A stretch of DNA of 64,000 nucleotides from Compostibacter hankyongensis (GTDB lineage: Bacteria > Bacteroidota > Bacteroidia > Chitinophagales > Chitinophagaceae): NCBI RefSeq assembly GCF_039541075.1, contig NZ_BAABFN010000001.1, positions 434,001 to 498,000 on the forward strand, given 5' to 3'. Numbering within the stretch: the stretch's first letter is position 1; every line of letters starts with the position of its first letter. Both the position numbers and the translations under genes were made by a program. Of this stretch, positions 43,899-51,964 are shown piece after piece. The notes under the pieces are model-generated. The model ran no database searches. It saw nothing but the letters and a program-made list of their open reading frames with translations, and was not told the origin of the DNA.

Positions 43899-45184
43899 AC
43901 GACATAAAAGATACTACGCTCACCAAGGGGTTCGACTGGCTGATGATCTATCTGTACATGGCCCTTGTGATCATCGGCCTGCTCTCTATCTATGCCGTGG
44001 AGCACCGCGAGGGGGAGACCATCTGGTATGCGCTGACCCATTCGGGCAGCAGCTTTGCCATGCAGCTCAAATGGGCGGGCGTGTCTGCCGTGCTGGCCGT
44101 CATCGCCCTGTTGCTGGACAGCAAGTTTTACACGGCCATGGCCAATCTGCTCTACGTCTTTGGCCTCCTCCTCCTGCTGTTGGTGCTGGGCATGGGTACG
44201 GATGTCAAGGGATCCCATTCCTGGCTGGTGCTGGGCAGCATCCGGTTTCAGCCGGCGGAGTTTACCAAGCTCTGCACCCTGCTGGCCCTGGCCAAGTATC
44301 TTTCGGATACCGAGGTGGATTTTTCAAAGCTGCGCTCCCGTGTGATCGCTTCCGCGATCGTGCTGGCGCCGGCGGTCATCACTGTCCTGCAGAACGAAAC
44401 GGGGCTGGCGCTGGTATACTGCTGTCTTTTTCTGGTGATGTACCGGGAGGGGCTGCCGGGGGTGCTGCTGGTGATCGCCTTTTCCCTGCTGGTGCTGGTG
44501 CTGTCGGCCCTGCTGGTGGATAAAAACATCCTTTTTATCATCTTCACCGTGATCGCAGGACTGGTCATCTGGTTTACCCGGCGGGAGATCAAGCGAAACC
44601 GTGCCCGGCTGGCCCTGATCATTCTCATATGGGGCTTCTGCGCCCTCTTTGTGATGTTTGTGGTGCCCTACACGTTTAAGCATATCCTCCAGCCCTACCA
44701 GGTATCGCGGATCAACGTTATCCTCGGCAAGGAAGCCAGCCGGGTAGCCGGATACAACGTGCTGCAGTCCAAGATCGCCATCGGGTCAGGCGGATTGACC
44801 GGCAAGGGTTATCTGAAGGGTACGCAGACGCGCTTCGACTTTGTGCCCGAGCAGCGGACCGATTTCATCTTCTGTACCATAGGAGAAGATTTCGGCTTTA
44901 CCGGGAGCATCATACTGCTGCTTATTTACCTGGGTCTGTTGCTGCGTATCGTACAAATAGCCGAGCGGCAGCGATCGGCTTTCAGCCGCATTTATGCTTA
45001 CGGGGTGGCCTGTATCGTTTTCTTCCATGTGGCCATCAACATCGGGATGACGGTGGGGCTGGCGCCGGTGATCGGGATCACCCTGCCCCTCATCAGCTAC
45101 GGAGGCTCCTCGCTGCTGACCTTTACGCTGTTGATCTTTATCCTGGTACGGCTCGATGCGGACAGGCAGGTGGTGCTGCGCTGA
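43895..45184 (+). CDS. rodA: Peptidoglycan glycosyltransferase RodA
   Basis: A 429-residue SEDS protein with ten transmembrane helices. Family blocks are GTDVKGSHSWLVLGSIRFQPAEF-like stretch, LVLAPAVITVLQNETGLAL and the end GLAPVIGITLPLISYGGSSLL. It polymerises lipid II with PBP2. It closes the elongation operon and converges on a minus-strand gene 9 bp away. Confidence 0.96.
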   Translation: MNDIKDTTLTKGFDWLMIYLYMALVIIGLLSIYAVEHREGETIWYALTHSGSSFAMQLKWAGVSAVLAVIALLLDSKFYTAMANLLYVFGLLLLLLVLGMGTDVKGSHSWLVLGSIRFQPAEFTKLCTLLALAKYLSDTEVDFSKLRSRVIASAIVLAPAVITVLQNETGLALVYCCLFLVMYREGLPGVLLVIAFSLLVLVLSALLVDKNILFIIFTVIAGLVIWFTRREIKRNRARLALIILIWGFCALFVMFVVPYTFKHILQPYQVSRINVILGKEASRVAGYNVLQSKIAIGSGGLTGKGYLKGTQTRFDFVPEQRTDFIFCTIGEDFGFTGSIILLLIYLGLLLRIVQIAERQRSAFSRIYAYGVACIVFFHVAINIGMTVGLAPVIGITLPLISYGGSSLLTFTLLIFILVRLDADRQVVLR

Positions 45185-45193
45185 GCGGCAGGG

Positions 45194-45664
45194 TTACTTT
45201 TTCTGCTCGCCCCTTTGCCGCAGCTCTTTCAGGAGCCGGTTATAAAAATCTCTTTCCGCGCGGTACAGGATCACTACTTTTTGCGGAGGCAGTATTTTCA
45301 GAAATTCGCGGTTGTATTTTTTCCGGAGGTCCAGCACTTTTTGCTGGTAGTCGAAATCGGCTTCCAGCTGCTGCCGGGCCTGCGCCGCCGTTGCCTCCTG
45401 GGGAGACCCCTGCGCAAGGCGGGCCCGCCGCTGCGCGGCGGTAAGCTGCCGGTAGGCTTTCTGATAGGCGTTGTACACGGGCCAGAATGCCCGGGCCTGC
45501 TCGCTGGAAAGATCGAGCCGGCGGGTCAGGTAGGCGATCTTTAGTTTTTCCACCTTTTCCTGCCGGGCGTGATTGTTCCCGGGATGCTGCGTGCCGGACT
45601 GGCCGAATGTGTTTGAGACGCTCGTTATCAGTATTCCGCAGGCGATCAGCAAAAATCGGGTCAT
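45194..45664 (-). CDS. Periplasmic Spy/CpxP-like helical protein
   Basis: A 156-residue secreted protein with a signal peptide ending SNTFGQ, then long charged helices. It contains LTRRLDLSSEQARAFWPVYNAYQKAYR and a later FDYQQKVLDLRKKYNREFLKILPPQKVVILYRAERDF, patterns shared with small periplasmic stress sensors of ECF sigma operons. The ATG at 45664 is chosen because the signal peptide begins there. It is third in the sigma-factor cluster and may monitor the envelope. Confidence 0.78.
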   Translation of the reverse strand: MTRFLLIACGILITSVSNTFGQSGTQHPGNNHARQEKVEKLKIAYLTRRLDLSSEQARAFWPVYNAYQKAYRQLTAAQRRARLAQGSPQEATAAQARQQLEADFDYQQKVLDLRKKYNREFLKILPPQKVVILYRAERDFYNRLLKELRQRGEQKK

Positions 45665-45674
45665 GGCAGCTGTA

Positions 45675-46265
45675 TTAGGGTAAGGCGGCAGGGGTATCTT
45701 CCTGTCCGGAAGCAGGCAGCGCGCCCGTCTCCCCGGTAAAGGCGGCGGGAGAGAGGCTGTTTTCGTCAAGGTTGTTATAAAGGGTCTGCTCGTCCAGCAT
45801 TTCCGGATGGTCTTCCAGGAAGGATTCTATAGCCTGGCTGGATACCGACGTCAGCTGTTCGCTCAGCCCGGGAGCGGTGCGGGCATGCCATTGCTGTACG
45901 GCATATCCCATTGCACCGGCCAGCACGGCTGCCGCAGCCCATTGTGGCCAGCGCCGCCGCCGGGGCATGGATGCTATGCGGCCGCTTGCAGGCAGCCGTT
46001 CCCGTATCTGCGCCGGCAGGCCCGCAAAGTAAGCAGCCCCCGGGTCCGCATACACATTGCCGACGGGAAGACCGTCCCCGGATTCTCCGGCTGCTCCGCC
46101 GGCCGCGCTCCCGGAGCTTGCGCCGGCCCGCCGGTCCGCTTTTTCCGGAAATTTTTCAAAATAGCCTGCCGGAACGGAAAAAGGAAGCTGCTGCCCCGGG
46201 AAAGAGATGTCTTCCCCGCCGGTCAGCAAATGCCACTCCTCAGCTATGGTCTTGGCTTGGTTCAT
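45675..46265 (-). CDS. Putative anti-sigma factor, single TM
   Basis: A 196-residue protein with a cytoplasmic N-terminal half (no zinc motif seen), one transmembrane helix near residues 106-126 (WPQWAAAAVLAGAMGYAV) and an extracytoplasmic tail. It lies between the ECF sigma gene and the Spy-like gene, 46 bp after the former and 10 bp before the latter. Position and topology fit an anti-sigma factor; sequence alone does not prove it. Confidence 0.65.
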   Translation of the reverse strand: MNQAKTIAEEWHLLTGGEDISFPGQQLPFSVPAGYFEKFPEKADRRAGASSGSAAGGAAGESGDGLPVGNVYADPGAAYFAGLPAQIRERLPASGRIASMPRRRRWPQWAAAAVLAGAMGYAVQQWHARTAPGLSEQLTSVSSQAIESFLEDHPEMLDEQTLYNNLDENSLSPAAFTGETGALPASGQEDTPAALP

Positions 46266-46311
46266 TGGGTGTTGGACCCCGCCCGGCGAAAAAAGTTTAA
46301 CGTCCGGCGGT

Positions 46312-46860
46312 TCATAGCGCTGCTTTTATAAAGGCGGATACTTTTTTTACAGCATGGTGATAGGATGCCTTTAACGCGCCTTCGGAGGTCTCCAGGATGC
46401 GGCTCATCTCTTCGTAAGGCATTTCGTCGTAGTACCGGAGGTTAAATACCAGCCGCTGCTTTTCCGGCAGCTGCAGAATGGCTTGCTGCAGCCTCCATTC
46501 CAGCCTGCCGGGGTCAAAATCCCGCTCAGCCTTCAGCTTTTCGGATAAACCGCCCGTGGTATCGGACAGGGAGAGGGTGCTTCGTTTTTTCTGCTGCTCC
46601 AGGAAGGTCAGGCACTCGTTGGTGGCGATGCGGTACAGCCAGGTATAAAGGGCGGCGTTGCCGCGGAAACCGGACAGGTGCGTCCATGCTTTTATAAACA
46701 CGTTCTGGAGCAGATCGTCGGTATCCTCGTGACTGATGACCATCCGCCGGATATGCCAGTAGAGCCGTTCCTGGTATTTACGGATGATGGCCGTAAAGGC
46801 CGCTTCCCGTGTCTCCGGCCGGTGAAATTGCTCCAGCAGCAGTTTATCTTCGTCGAACAT
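46312..46860 (-). CDS. ECF-type RNA polymerase sigma factor
   Basis: A 182-residue sigma-70 factor with region 2 (DLLQNVFIKAWTHLSGFRGNAALYTW, split by aromatic core) and region 4 (LPEKQRLVFNLRYYDEMPYEEMSRILETSEGALKASYHHAVKKV). Promoter specificity is not known. It starts the three-gene cluster sigma, anti-sigma-like, Spy-like, 42 bp after the transketolase half. Confidence 0.92.
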   Translation of the reverse strand: MFDEDKLLLEQFHRPETREAAFTAIIRKYQERLYWHIRRMVISHEDTDDLLQNVFIKAWTHLSGFRGNAALYTWLYRIATNECLTFLEQQKKRSTLSLSDTTGGLSEKLKAERDFDPGRLEWRLQQAILQLPEKQRLVFNLRYYDEMPYEEMSRILETSEGALKASYHHAVKKVSAFIKAAL

Positions 46861-46902
46861 AGATACAGTCTACCGGTGAAACGGAAAGCGGCCCGGAAGT
46901 CC

Positions 46903-47865
46903 TTAGCCTTTTTTGCGCTGCATCGCTTTTTCGGCGGCTTCCACGATATTGGGGGTATCCAGGCCGTATTTCTTCAGCAGCTCTGCCGGCTTCCCGCTTT
47001 CGCCAAAGGTGTCCCGGGTGCCGATATACTCGATGGGAATAGGCCGGTAGCGGGCGGCTACCTGGGCAATGGCATCGCCCAGCCCCCCGATGATGTTGTG
47101 CTCCTCGCAGGTCACCGCGCAGCCCGTCTTCTCGATGGAGCGGCGTACGGCGGCTTCGTCCAGCGGCTTGATGGTATGTATGTTGATCAGCTCCACGCTG
47201 TAGCCTTTTTCTTCGAGGATACGGCCTGCTTCCACGGCTTTCCATACAAGATGGCCGCAGGCAAAAAGGGTAATGTCGGTGCCCTCGCTCAGTACCTGGG
47301 CCTTGCCCAGCTCGAACGGCTGGTTCTCCGGCGTGAAGTTGGGCCATTTGGGCCTTCCGAAACGCAGATACACCGGTCCGTCGTAATCGGCAATGGCGAT
47401 GGTGGCCGCCTTGGTCTGGTTGAAGTCGCAGGGCACTACAACAGCCATGCCCGGCAGCATCTTCATCAGGCCGATATCTTCCAGTATCTGGTGGGTGGCC
47501 CCGTCCTCACCCAGGGTAAGCCCGGCATGAGAGGCGCATATCTTCACATTCTTACCGGAGTAGGCAACGGACTGCCGTATCTGATCGTAGACGCGGCCGG
47601 TGGAAAAATTGGCAAATGTAGTGGTATAAGGTATTTTGCCCCCTATGGTAAGACCGGCGGCGATACCCATCATGTTGGCTTCGGCGATGCCGCACTGGAA
47701 AAAACGATCGGGAAAATCTTTGATAAAAGGAGCGAGCTTCAGCGATCCGGCCAGATCGGCGGTGAGTACCACCACATCTTTATTTTTCTTTCCTAATTCA
47801 TAAATGCCTTCGCCGAAACCGCCGCGTGTTTCTTTTTCGTTAAGTACCTGGATGTCTTTTAACAT
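46903..47865 (-). CDS. Transketolase, C-terminal subunit
   Basis: A 320-residue protein covering only the pyrimidine-binding and C-terminal domains of transketolase (GFGEGIYELGKKNKDVVVLTADLAGSLKL, GIAEANMMGIAAGLTIGGK, LTLGEDGATHQILEDIGLMK). The thiamine-diphosphate-binding N-terminal half must come from another gene. Such split transketolases are normal in Bacteroidota, but the partner is usually next door; here the upstream gene is galE. The ATG at 47865 gives the normal N-terminus MLKDIQVLNEKET. Confidence 0.92.
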   Translation of the reverse strand: MLKDIQVLNEKETRGGFGEGIYELGKKNKDVVVLTADLAGSLKLAPFIKDFPDRFFQCGIAEANMMGIAAGLTIGGKIPYTTTFANFSTGRVYDQIRQSVAYSGKNVKICASHAGLTLGEDGATHQILEDIGLMKMLPGMAVVVPCDFNQTKAATIAIADYDGPVYLRFGRPKWPNFTPENQPFELGKAQVLSEGTDITLFACGHLVWKAVEAGRILEEKGYSVELINIHTIKPLDEAAVRRSIEKTGCAVTCEEHNIIGGLGDAIAQVAARYRPIPIEYIGTRDTFGESGKPAELLKKYGLDTPNIVEAAEKAMQRKKG

Positions 47866-47903
47866 AATTGCGTTTGATTGAGCTTGGTTTATTCGGTAGC
47901 GCG

Positions 47904-48935
47904 CTAAGATAGCGAATTGTTTTCTTTCAGGTGCAACTCCCATTGCCAGGCGGTACGCATCATGTCCTCGATGTTGTAGCGCGGCTCCCAGCCCAGCAGC
48001 TGCCGTGCCCGGGTATTGTCGGCGTATATGGCCTCCACATCGCCGGGGCGGCGGGGTCCCATGGTGTAGTTGAGCTTTTCCCCGGAGACCTTCTCAAAGG
48101 CCCGGATGGCCTCCAGTACAGATACTCCTTTGCCGATACCCAGGTTAAAGATCTCGTAGTTGGAGGCATTTTTTCCTTCGATGAGATACTGGAGGGCCCG
48201 GGTATGCGCATTGGCAATGTCCATGACGTGTATATAATCCCGTATGCCGGAGCCGTCGCGCGTGTTATAGTCATCGCCCCATACCTTCATCTCCGGCAGC
48301 TTCCCTGCGGCGGTCTGGGTGATCACCGGCACCAGGTTGTCCGGCTTCCCGAGGGGCAGCTCCCCGATCTCGATGGAGGGATGGGCGCCGACGGGGTTGA
48401 AGTACCGGAGCAGCACGTTATTCCCGGAATAGGCCCTGGCATAGTCGAAGATGATCTGCTCTCCCATTTGTTTGGTCCGGGCGTAGGGCGACTGCGCCTC
48501 TCCCAGCGGGGTATCTTCCGCAACGGGCAGGGCTACGGTGTTGCCGTATACCGAGCAGGAGGAGGAAAAAACAAAGTTGGGTATTTTATAGTCCCTCACA
48601 CAGCGCAGCACATTGATCAGCGATTCCAGGTTGTTGTGAAAATACAGCAGGGGCCGCGCCACGGATTCGGGGACGGTCTTGTAGGCGGCAAAATGAATGA
48701 TGCCGACCATATCGCGGTTTTCCTGGAAGACGGCGCCCGTATCGTCAAAGTTGCACAGGTCTACCTTGTAATTTTTTATCTTATGGCCCGTGATCCTTTC
48801 GATGCCGTCCAGCAGGGCCGTTGTGGATCTCGAGTTGTTGTCCACCGATATCACTTCAAAGCCGTGATCGATAAGATCTACAATGGTGTGCGCGCCGATA
48901 TATCCGCAGCCACCGGTAACGAGTACTTTACGCAT
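47904..48935 (-). CDS. galE: UDP-glucose 4-epimerase
   Basis: A 343-residue extended SDR. The glycine motif is TGGCGYIGAH, with SSSCSVYG and the catalytic YARTK (Tyr-xxx-Lys), and the substrate region RYFNPVGAHPS. It converts UDP-glucose and UDP-galactose. The start at 48935 (MRKVLVTGGCG) is chosen over the track start six codons earlier. It is 38 bp upstream of the transketolase half in the same direction. Confidence 0.95.
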   Translation of the reverse strand: MRKVLVTGGCGYIGAHTIVDLIDHGFEVISVDNNSRSTTALLDGIERITGHKIKNYKVDLCNFDDTGAVFQENRDMVGIIHFAAYKTVPESVARPLLYFHNNLESLINVLRCVRDYKIPNFVFSSSCSVYGNTVALPVAEDTPLGEAQSPYARTKQMGEQIIFDYARAYSGNNVLLRYFNPVGAHPSIEIGELPLGKPDNLVPVITQTAAGKLPEMKVWGDDYNTRDGSGIRDYIHVMDIANAHTRALQYLIEGKNASNYEIFNLGIGKGVSVLEAIRAFEKVSGEKLNYTMGPRRPGDVEAIYADNTRARQLLGWEPRYNIEDMMRTAWQWELHLKENNSLS

Positions 48936-49000
48936 AGTTGATGAGTTGATCATTCATGATTAAGATTGATGGTCTTCCGGGCTGGCTTTGCCCTGGCGGT

Positions 49001-49873
49001 TCAGGTTACGGGCCGTCCTGCAATGTCCGTCAGGTACCGACCGTACCCGCTTTTCAGCAGGGGTTCCGCTATTTTTATCAGTTGTGCTTTACTTATAAAT
49101 CCCTTCCGGTAGGCGATCTCTTCGATGCAGGCGATGCGGATGCCCTGACGCTGCTCGATGACCTGCACGAAATTGGCGGCCTGCATCAGGGAATCAAAGG
49201 TGCCGGTATCCAGCCAGGCAGTGCCCCGGTCCATGATGGAAACCCTGAGCTTGCCGCGGCGGAGGTAGGCTTTGTTGATGTCGGTGATCTCATACTCACC
49301 GCGTGCGCTGGGCTGCAGGCTGCGGGCAATGTCGATCACCTCGTTGTCATAAAAGTAGAGACCGGGTACAGCGTAGTTCGACTTGGGCTTTGCCGGTTTT
49401 TCCTCGATGGAGACGGCTTTCCGGTTTTCATCGAATTCCACCACGCCGTACCGTTCGGGGTCGGAGACGTGATAGGCATATACGATACCCCCGTCGGGGT
49501 CCACATTGTTCTGCAGCTGCTCTTCCAGCCCGGTGCCGTAAAAGATATTATCGCCCAGTACGAGGGCCACCTTTTCCCCGCCGATAAAAGAGGCGCCGAT
49601 CACAAAGGCCTGCGCCAGCCCGTTGGGGACGGCCTGTTCGGCATAGGAAAGCGCCAGCCCGTAATCCTCGCCGGTCCCCAGCAGCCGTTGAAACAGCGGC
49701 AGGTCCTGGGGGGTAGAGATGATGAGGATCTCCCGGATCCCGGCCATCATGAGGACGGACAGGGGATAATAGATCATCGGCTTATCATACACGGGCATGA
49801 TCTGCTTGCTGATGGCATAGGTGATCGGGTGTAAACGGGTTCCGGAGCCTCCGGCCAGGATGATTCCCCTCAT
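49001..49873 (-). CDS. rfbA: Glucose-1-phosphate thymidylyltransferase
   Basis: A 290-residue nucleotidyltransferase for dTDP-glucose, the first step of dTDP-rhamnose synthesis. It starts MRGIILAGGSGTRLHPIT and has KPMIYYPLSVLMMAGIREIL and a DRGTAWLDTGTFDSL block. Length is exactly that of RfbA. The start at 49873 follows a consensus promoter. rfbB, rfbC and rfbD are not in the window. Confidence 0.95.
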   Translation of the reverse strand: MRGIILAGGSGTRLHPITYAISKQIMPVYDKPMIYYPLSVLMMAGIREILIISTPQDLPLFQRLLGTGEDYGLALSYAEQAVPNGLAQAFVIGASFIGGEKVALVLGDNIFYGTGLEEQLQNNVDPDGGIVYAYHVSDPERYGVVEFDENRKAVSIEEKPAKPKSNYAVPGLYFYDNEVIDIARSLQPSARGEYEITDINKAYLRRGKLRVSIMDRGTAWLDTGTFDSLMQAANFVQVIEQRQGIRIACIEEIAYRKGFISKAQLIKIAEPLLKSGYGRYLTDIAGRPVT

Positions 49874-49891
49874 TTGCTTTTTTTGAAGGTA

Positions 49892-49921
49892 CAAAAATAG
49901 GGGGATAATTTGGATTGCCAA
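49892..49921 (-). promoter_or_regulatory. Promoter of rfbA
   Basis: On the minus strand TTG (49921-49919) and a perfect -7 TATTTTTG (49899-49892) are separated by exactly 19 bp. The start codon is 18 bases downstream. Confidence 0.65.
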
Positions 49922-49964
49922 CCCCGAGCGCCCCCGGCCCCCGCCTCAGGCGGGAAATAGAGGA

Positions 49965-50013
49965 GAAGGGTTAAAGGTTAAAGGCGAAAGGTTAAAGGTG
50001 AAGGGTGAAAGGC
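49965..50013 (+). repeat. Seven tandem heptamers, (T/G)AA(A/G)GGT type
   Basis: Seven consecutive 7-bp units, consensus TAAAGGT with T/G at position 1, fill 49 bp without a gap. The same unit occurs around 16881-16940, 34241-34270 and 36232-36257. Confidence 0.85.
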
Positions 50014-50080
50014 ATTTTTAGGTTTAAGGTTCAAGCCTAACGTCTAAGGTTTCCCTTCAGGCAGATCAACTTTAGACTCC

Positions 50081-50121
50081 GAAACCTCAAACGGGAAACC
50101 AGAAACCTCAAACGGGAAACC
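50081..50121 (+). repeat. Two 20-bp direct repeats, period 21
   Basis: GAAACCTCAAACGGGAAACC occurs at 50081-50100 and 50102-50121 without mismatch, just after the pit stop (minus strand). Confidence 0.9.
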
Positions 50122-50129
50122 GCTTTCTC

Positions 50130-51119
50130 TTATTTCACAAAAAGGTTAATGAGGGCGTACAGCCCGGCGGCCAGCAGCGCGCTCACGGGGATGGTCAGCA
50201 CCCAGGCCCACAGCAGGTTGATGGTCACGCCCCAGCGCACGGCAGACAGCCGTTTGATGGCGCCGACGCCCATGATGGCGCCGGTGGTGGTATGGGTGGT
50301 GCTGACGGGAATGCCGAGGAAAGAGGTCAGGGACAGGGTGATCGCCCCGGCGGTTTCGGCGGAAAAACCTTCGAAAGGCGTCAGCTTGGTGATCTTCTGG
50401 CCCATCGTTTTTACGATTCTCCATCCGCCGATCATGGTACCGAAGGCCATGGCGAACTGGCAGGCATACATCACCCATTCGGGGATGGGCGCCGTAGCGG
50501 ATATCATCTGCGCGGCAATGAGGGCGATATAGATGATGCCCATGGACTTCTGCGCATCGTTTGCGCCGTGGGCGAGGCTGATAGCCGCGGAGGATACCAG
50601 CTGCAGCCGGCGGAAGTATTTGTCCACCCTTGAAGGCACCGCCCGCCGGCAGATATTGGTGATGATCACCGAAAGGACCAGCGCGATGATCATACCGATC
50701 AGCGGGGCAAGTACGATAAAGGCGGATATCTTTGCGATACCGCCGATAACGATGGAGCTGAAGCCGGCCTTGGCGATGGCCGCCCCGGCAAAGCCGCCGA
50801 TGAGGGTATGCGAAGAGCTGGAAGGTATGCCGAACCACCAGGTGAACAGGTTCCAGCAGATGGCGGCCAGTATGCCGGCCAGGATGACGGTGAGCGTCAC
50901 CGCGTCCTGATGGACAATGCCCTTCGCCACCTCCTGCGCTACATGCAACGGGAAGAAATGGATAGCTACATAGTTGAAGATAGCGGCCCAGATCACGGCC
51001 GCCGCAGGCGAAAGCACCTTGGTGGACACCACGGTGGCAATAGAGTTGGCTGCATCATGAAATCCGTTGATCAGATCGAAAAAAAGCGTCAGTACGATAA
51101 CGATGATCAGTAAGGTCAT
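50130..51119 (-). CDS. pit: Inorganic phosphate transporter PiT
   Basis: A 329-residue membrane protein with about ten helices. PiT signatures are GFHDAANSIATVVSTKVL near the N-terminus and GANDAQKSMGI in the second half, the duplicated sodium/proton-phosphate motifs. It imports phosphate or metal-phosphate at low affinity. It lies 57 bp downstream of a DUF47 gene, the usual partner. Confidence 0.95.
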   Translation of the reverse strand: MTLLIIVIVLTLFFDLINGFHDAANSIATVVSTKVLSPAAAVIWAAIFNYVAIHFFPLHVAQEVAKGIVHQDAVTLTVILAGILAAICWNLFTWWFGIPSSSSHTLIGGFAGAAIAKAGFSSIVIGGIAKISAFIVLAPLIGMIIALVLSVIITNICRRAVPSRVDKYFRRLQLVSSAAISLAHGANDAQKSMGIIYIALIAAQMISATAPIPEWVMYACQFAMAFGTMIGGWRIVKTMGQKITKLTPFEGFSAETAGAITLSLTSFLGIPVSTTHTTTGAIMGVGAIKRLSAVRWGVTINLLWAWVLTIPVSALLAAGLYALINLFVK

Positions 51120-51176
51120 GGTGAAATATTGGACCGTTAGCCCGCCGTGCCGCCTTGATGCGGCCGGTTAACCGGC

Positions 51177-51824
51177 TTATGCATATTTGATAATAATGGA
51201 TTCCAGTACGTTGGCCGCGTCTTCGCATTTGTCGGTAGCGGTTTCCAGCGACTGCAGGATTTCTCTTTTCTTGATCACCGTCACGGCGTCCCTTTCGTTT
51301 TCAAAAAGGTCGGCCACGGCGCTGTCGTAAACATCGTCGGCATGGTTCTCCAGGCTGTTGATCCTTACGCAGGCATCGGTGATGTTGCGCAGGTTCTTCA
51401 TGTTGCGCAGCTCGTGCACTCCCTTTTTCAGCTCCGCCACCGCCTCGCAGATCAGCCCCGCCAGCTTGGAAATGCTGTAATGCGGCTGGGTGATCTTGTA
51501 CAGCTGCAGCCGCTTGGCGGCGCCGTGGATAAAGTCGGCCACATCGTCCAGCGTGGAGGCCAGATAATGGATATCCTCCCGGTCGAAGGGGGTGATAAAA
51601 TTCTGCCCCAGCTCTACAAATATCTTGTGGGTGAGGTCGTCATTGACATGTTCAAGGTGCTCGATCTGCTTAAAAAGCTCGCTGCGCTTGTCGCCGGCGG
51701 TGGCATCCACCGCCTCCTGCAGCAGCAGGCCCATCTGCACCAGCACATCGGTAACCTGCTCAAAGAGCTGATAAAAGACCCGGTCCTTGGGGAGGAAGAT
51801 TTTTATAACAGAATTGAAGTTCAT
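51177..51824 (-). CDS. DUF47 (PhoU-like) phosphate transport accessory protein
   Basis: A 215-residue helical protein of the DUF47 family, related in fold to PhoU. It has FYQLFEQVTDVLVQMG, KIFVELGQNFITPFDREDIHYLASTLDDVADFI and KCEDAANVLESIIIKYA. It is first in the DUF47-pit operon and should adjust Pit activity. A perfect minus-strand -7 element is at 51847-51854. Confidence 0.93.
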   Translation of the reverse strand: MNFNSVIKIFLPKDRVFYQLFEQVTDVLVQMGLLLQEAVDATAGDKRSELFKQIEHLEHVNDDLTHKIFVELGQNFITPFDREDIHYLASTLDDVADFIHGAAKRLQLYKITQPHYSISKLAGLICEAVAELKKGVHELRNMKNLRNITDACVRINSLENHADDVYDSAVADLFENERDAVTVIKKREILQSLETATDKCEDAANVLESIIIKYA

Positions 51825-51846
51825 GCGTCGGGTTTAAAAGCTGCCG

Positions 51847-51854
51847 CAAAAATA
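51847..51854 (-). promoter_or_regulatory. Probable DUF47-pit promoter, -7 element
   Basis: Reads TATTTTTG on the minus strand, perfect TAnnTTTG, 22 bases before the DUF47 start. Confidence 0.5.
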
Positions 51855-51903
51855 GAATTGACCTTATGAAAGTAAGTACTTTTCGGGATATTTAATAATA
51901 AGT

Positions 51904-51936
51904 TAACATTGAGGTAATATAGAAATAATATAAAGA
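51904..51936. promoter_or_regulatory. Pho-box-like triple repeat, 11-bp period
   Basis: Three units begin TAACA, TAATA, TAATA at 51904, 51915 and 51926. The first, TAACATTGAGG, matches the first unit at 53338 at 10 of 11 positions. It lies between the DUF47-pit operon and the phosphoesterase gene and could act on either. Confidence 0.5.
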
Positions 51937-51964
51937 ATGGTCCTTGCAGGGCAGAAACGCATAT

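Noticed and set aside
49965..50121. CRISPR array
   Set aside because: Units are 7 bp or 20 bp in tandem without spacers and no cas gene is near.
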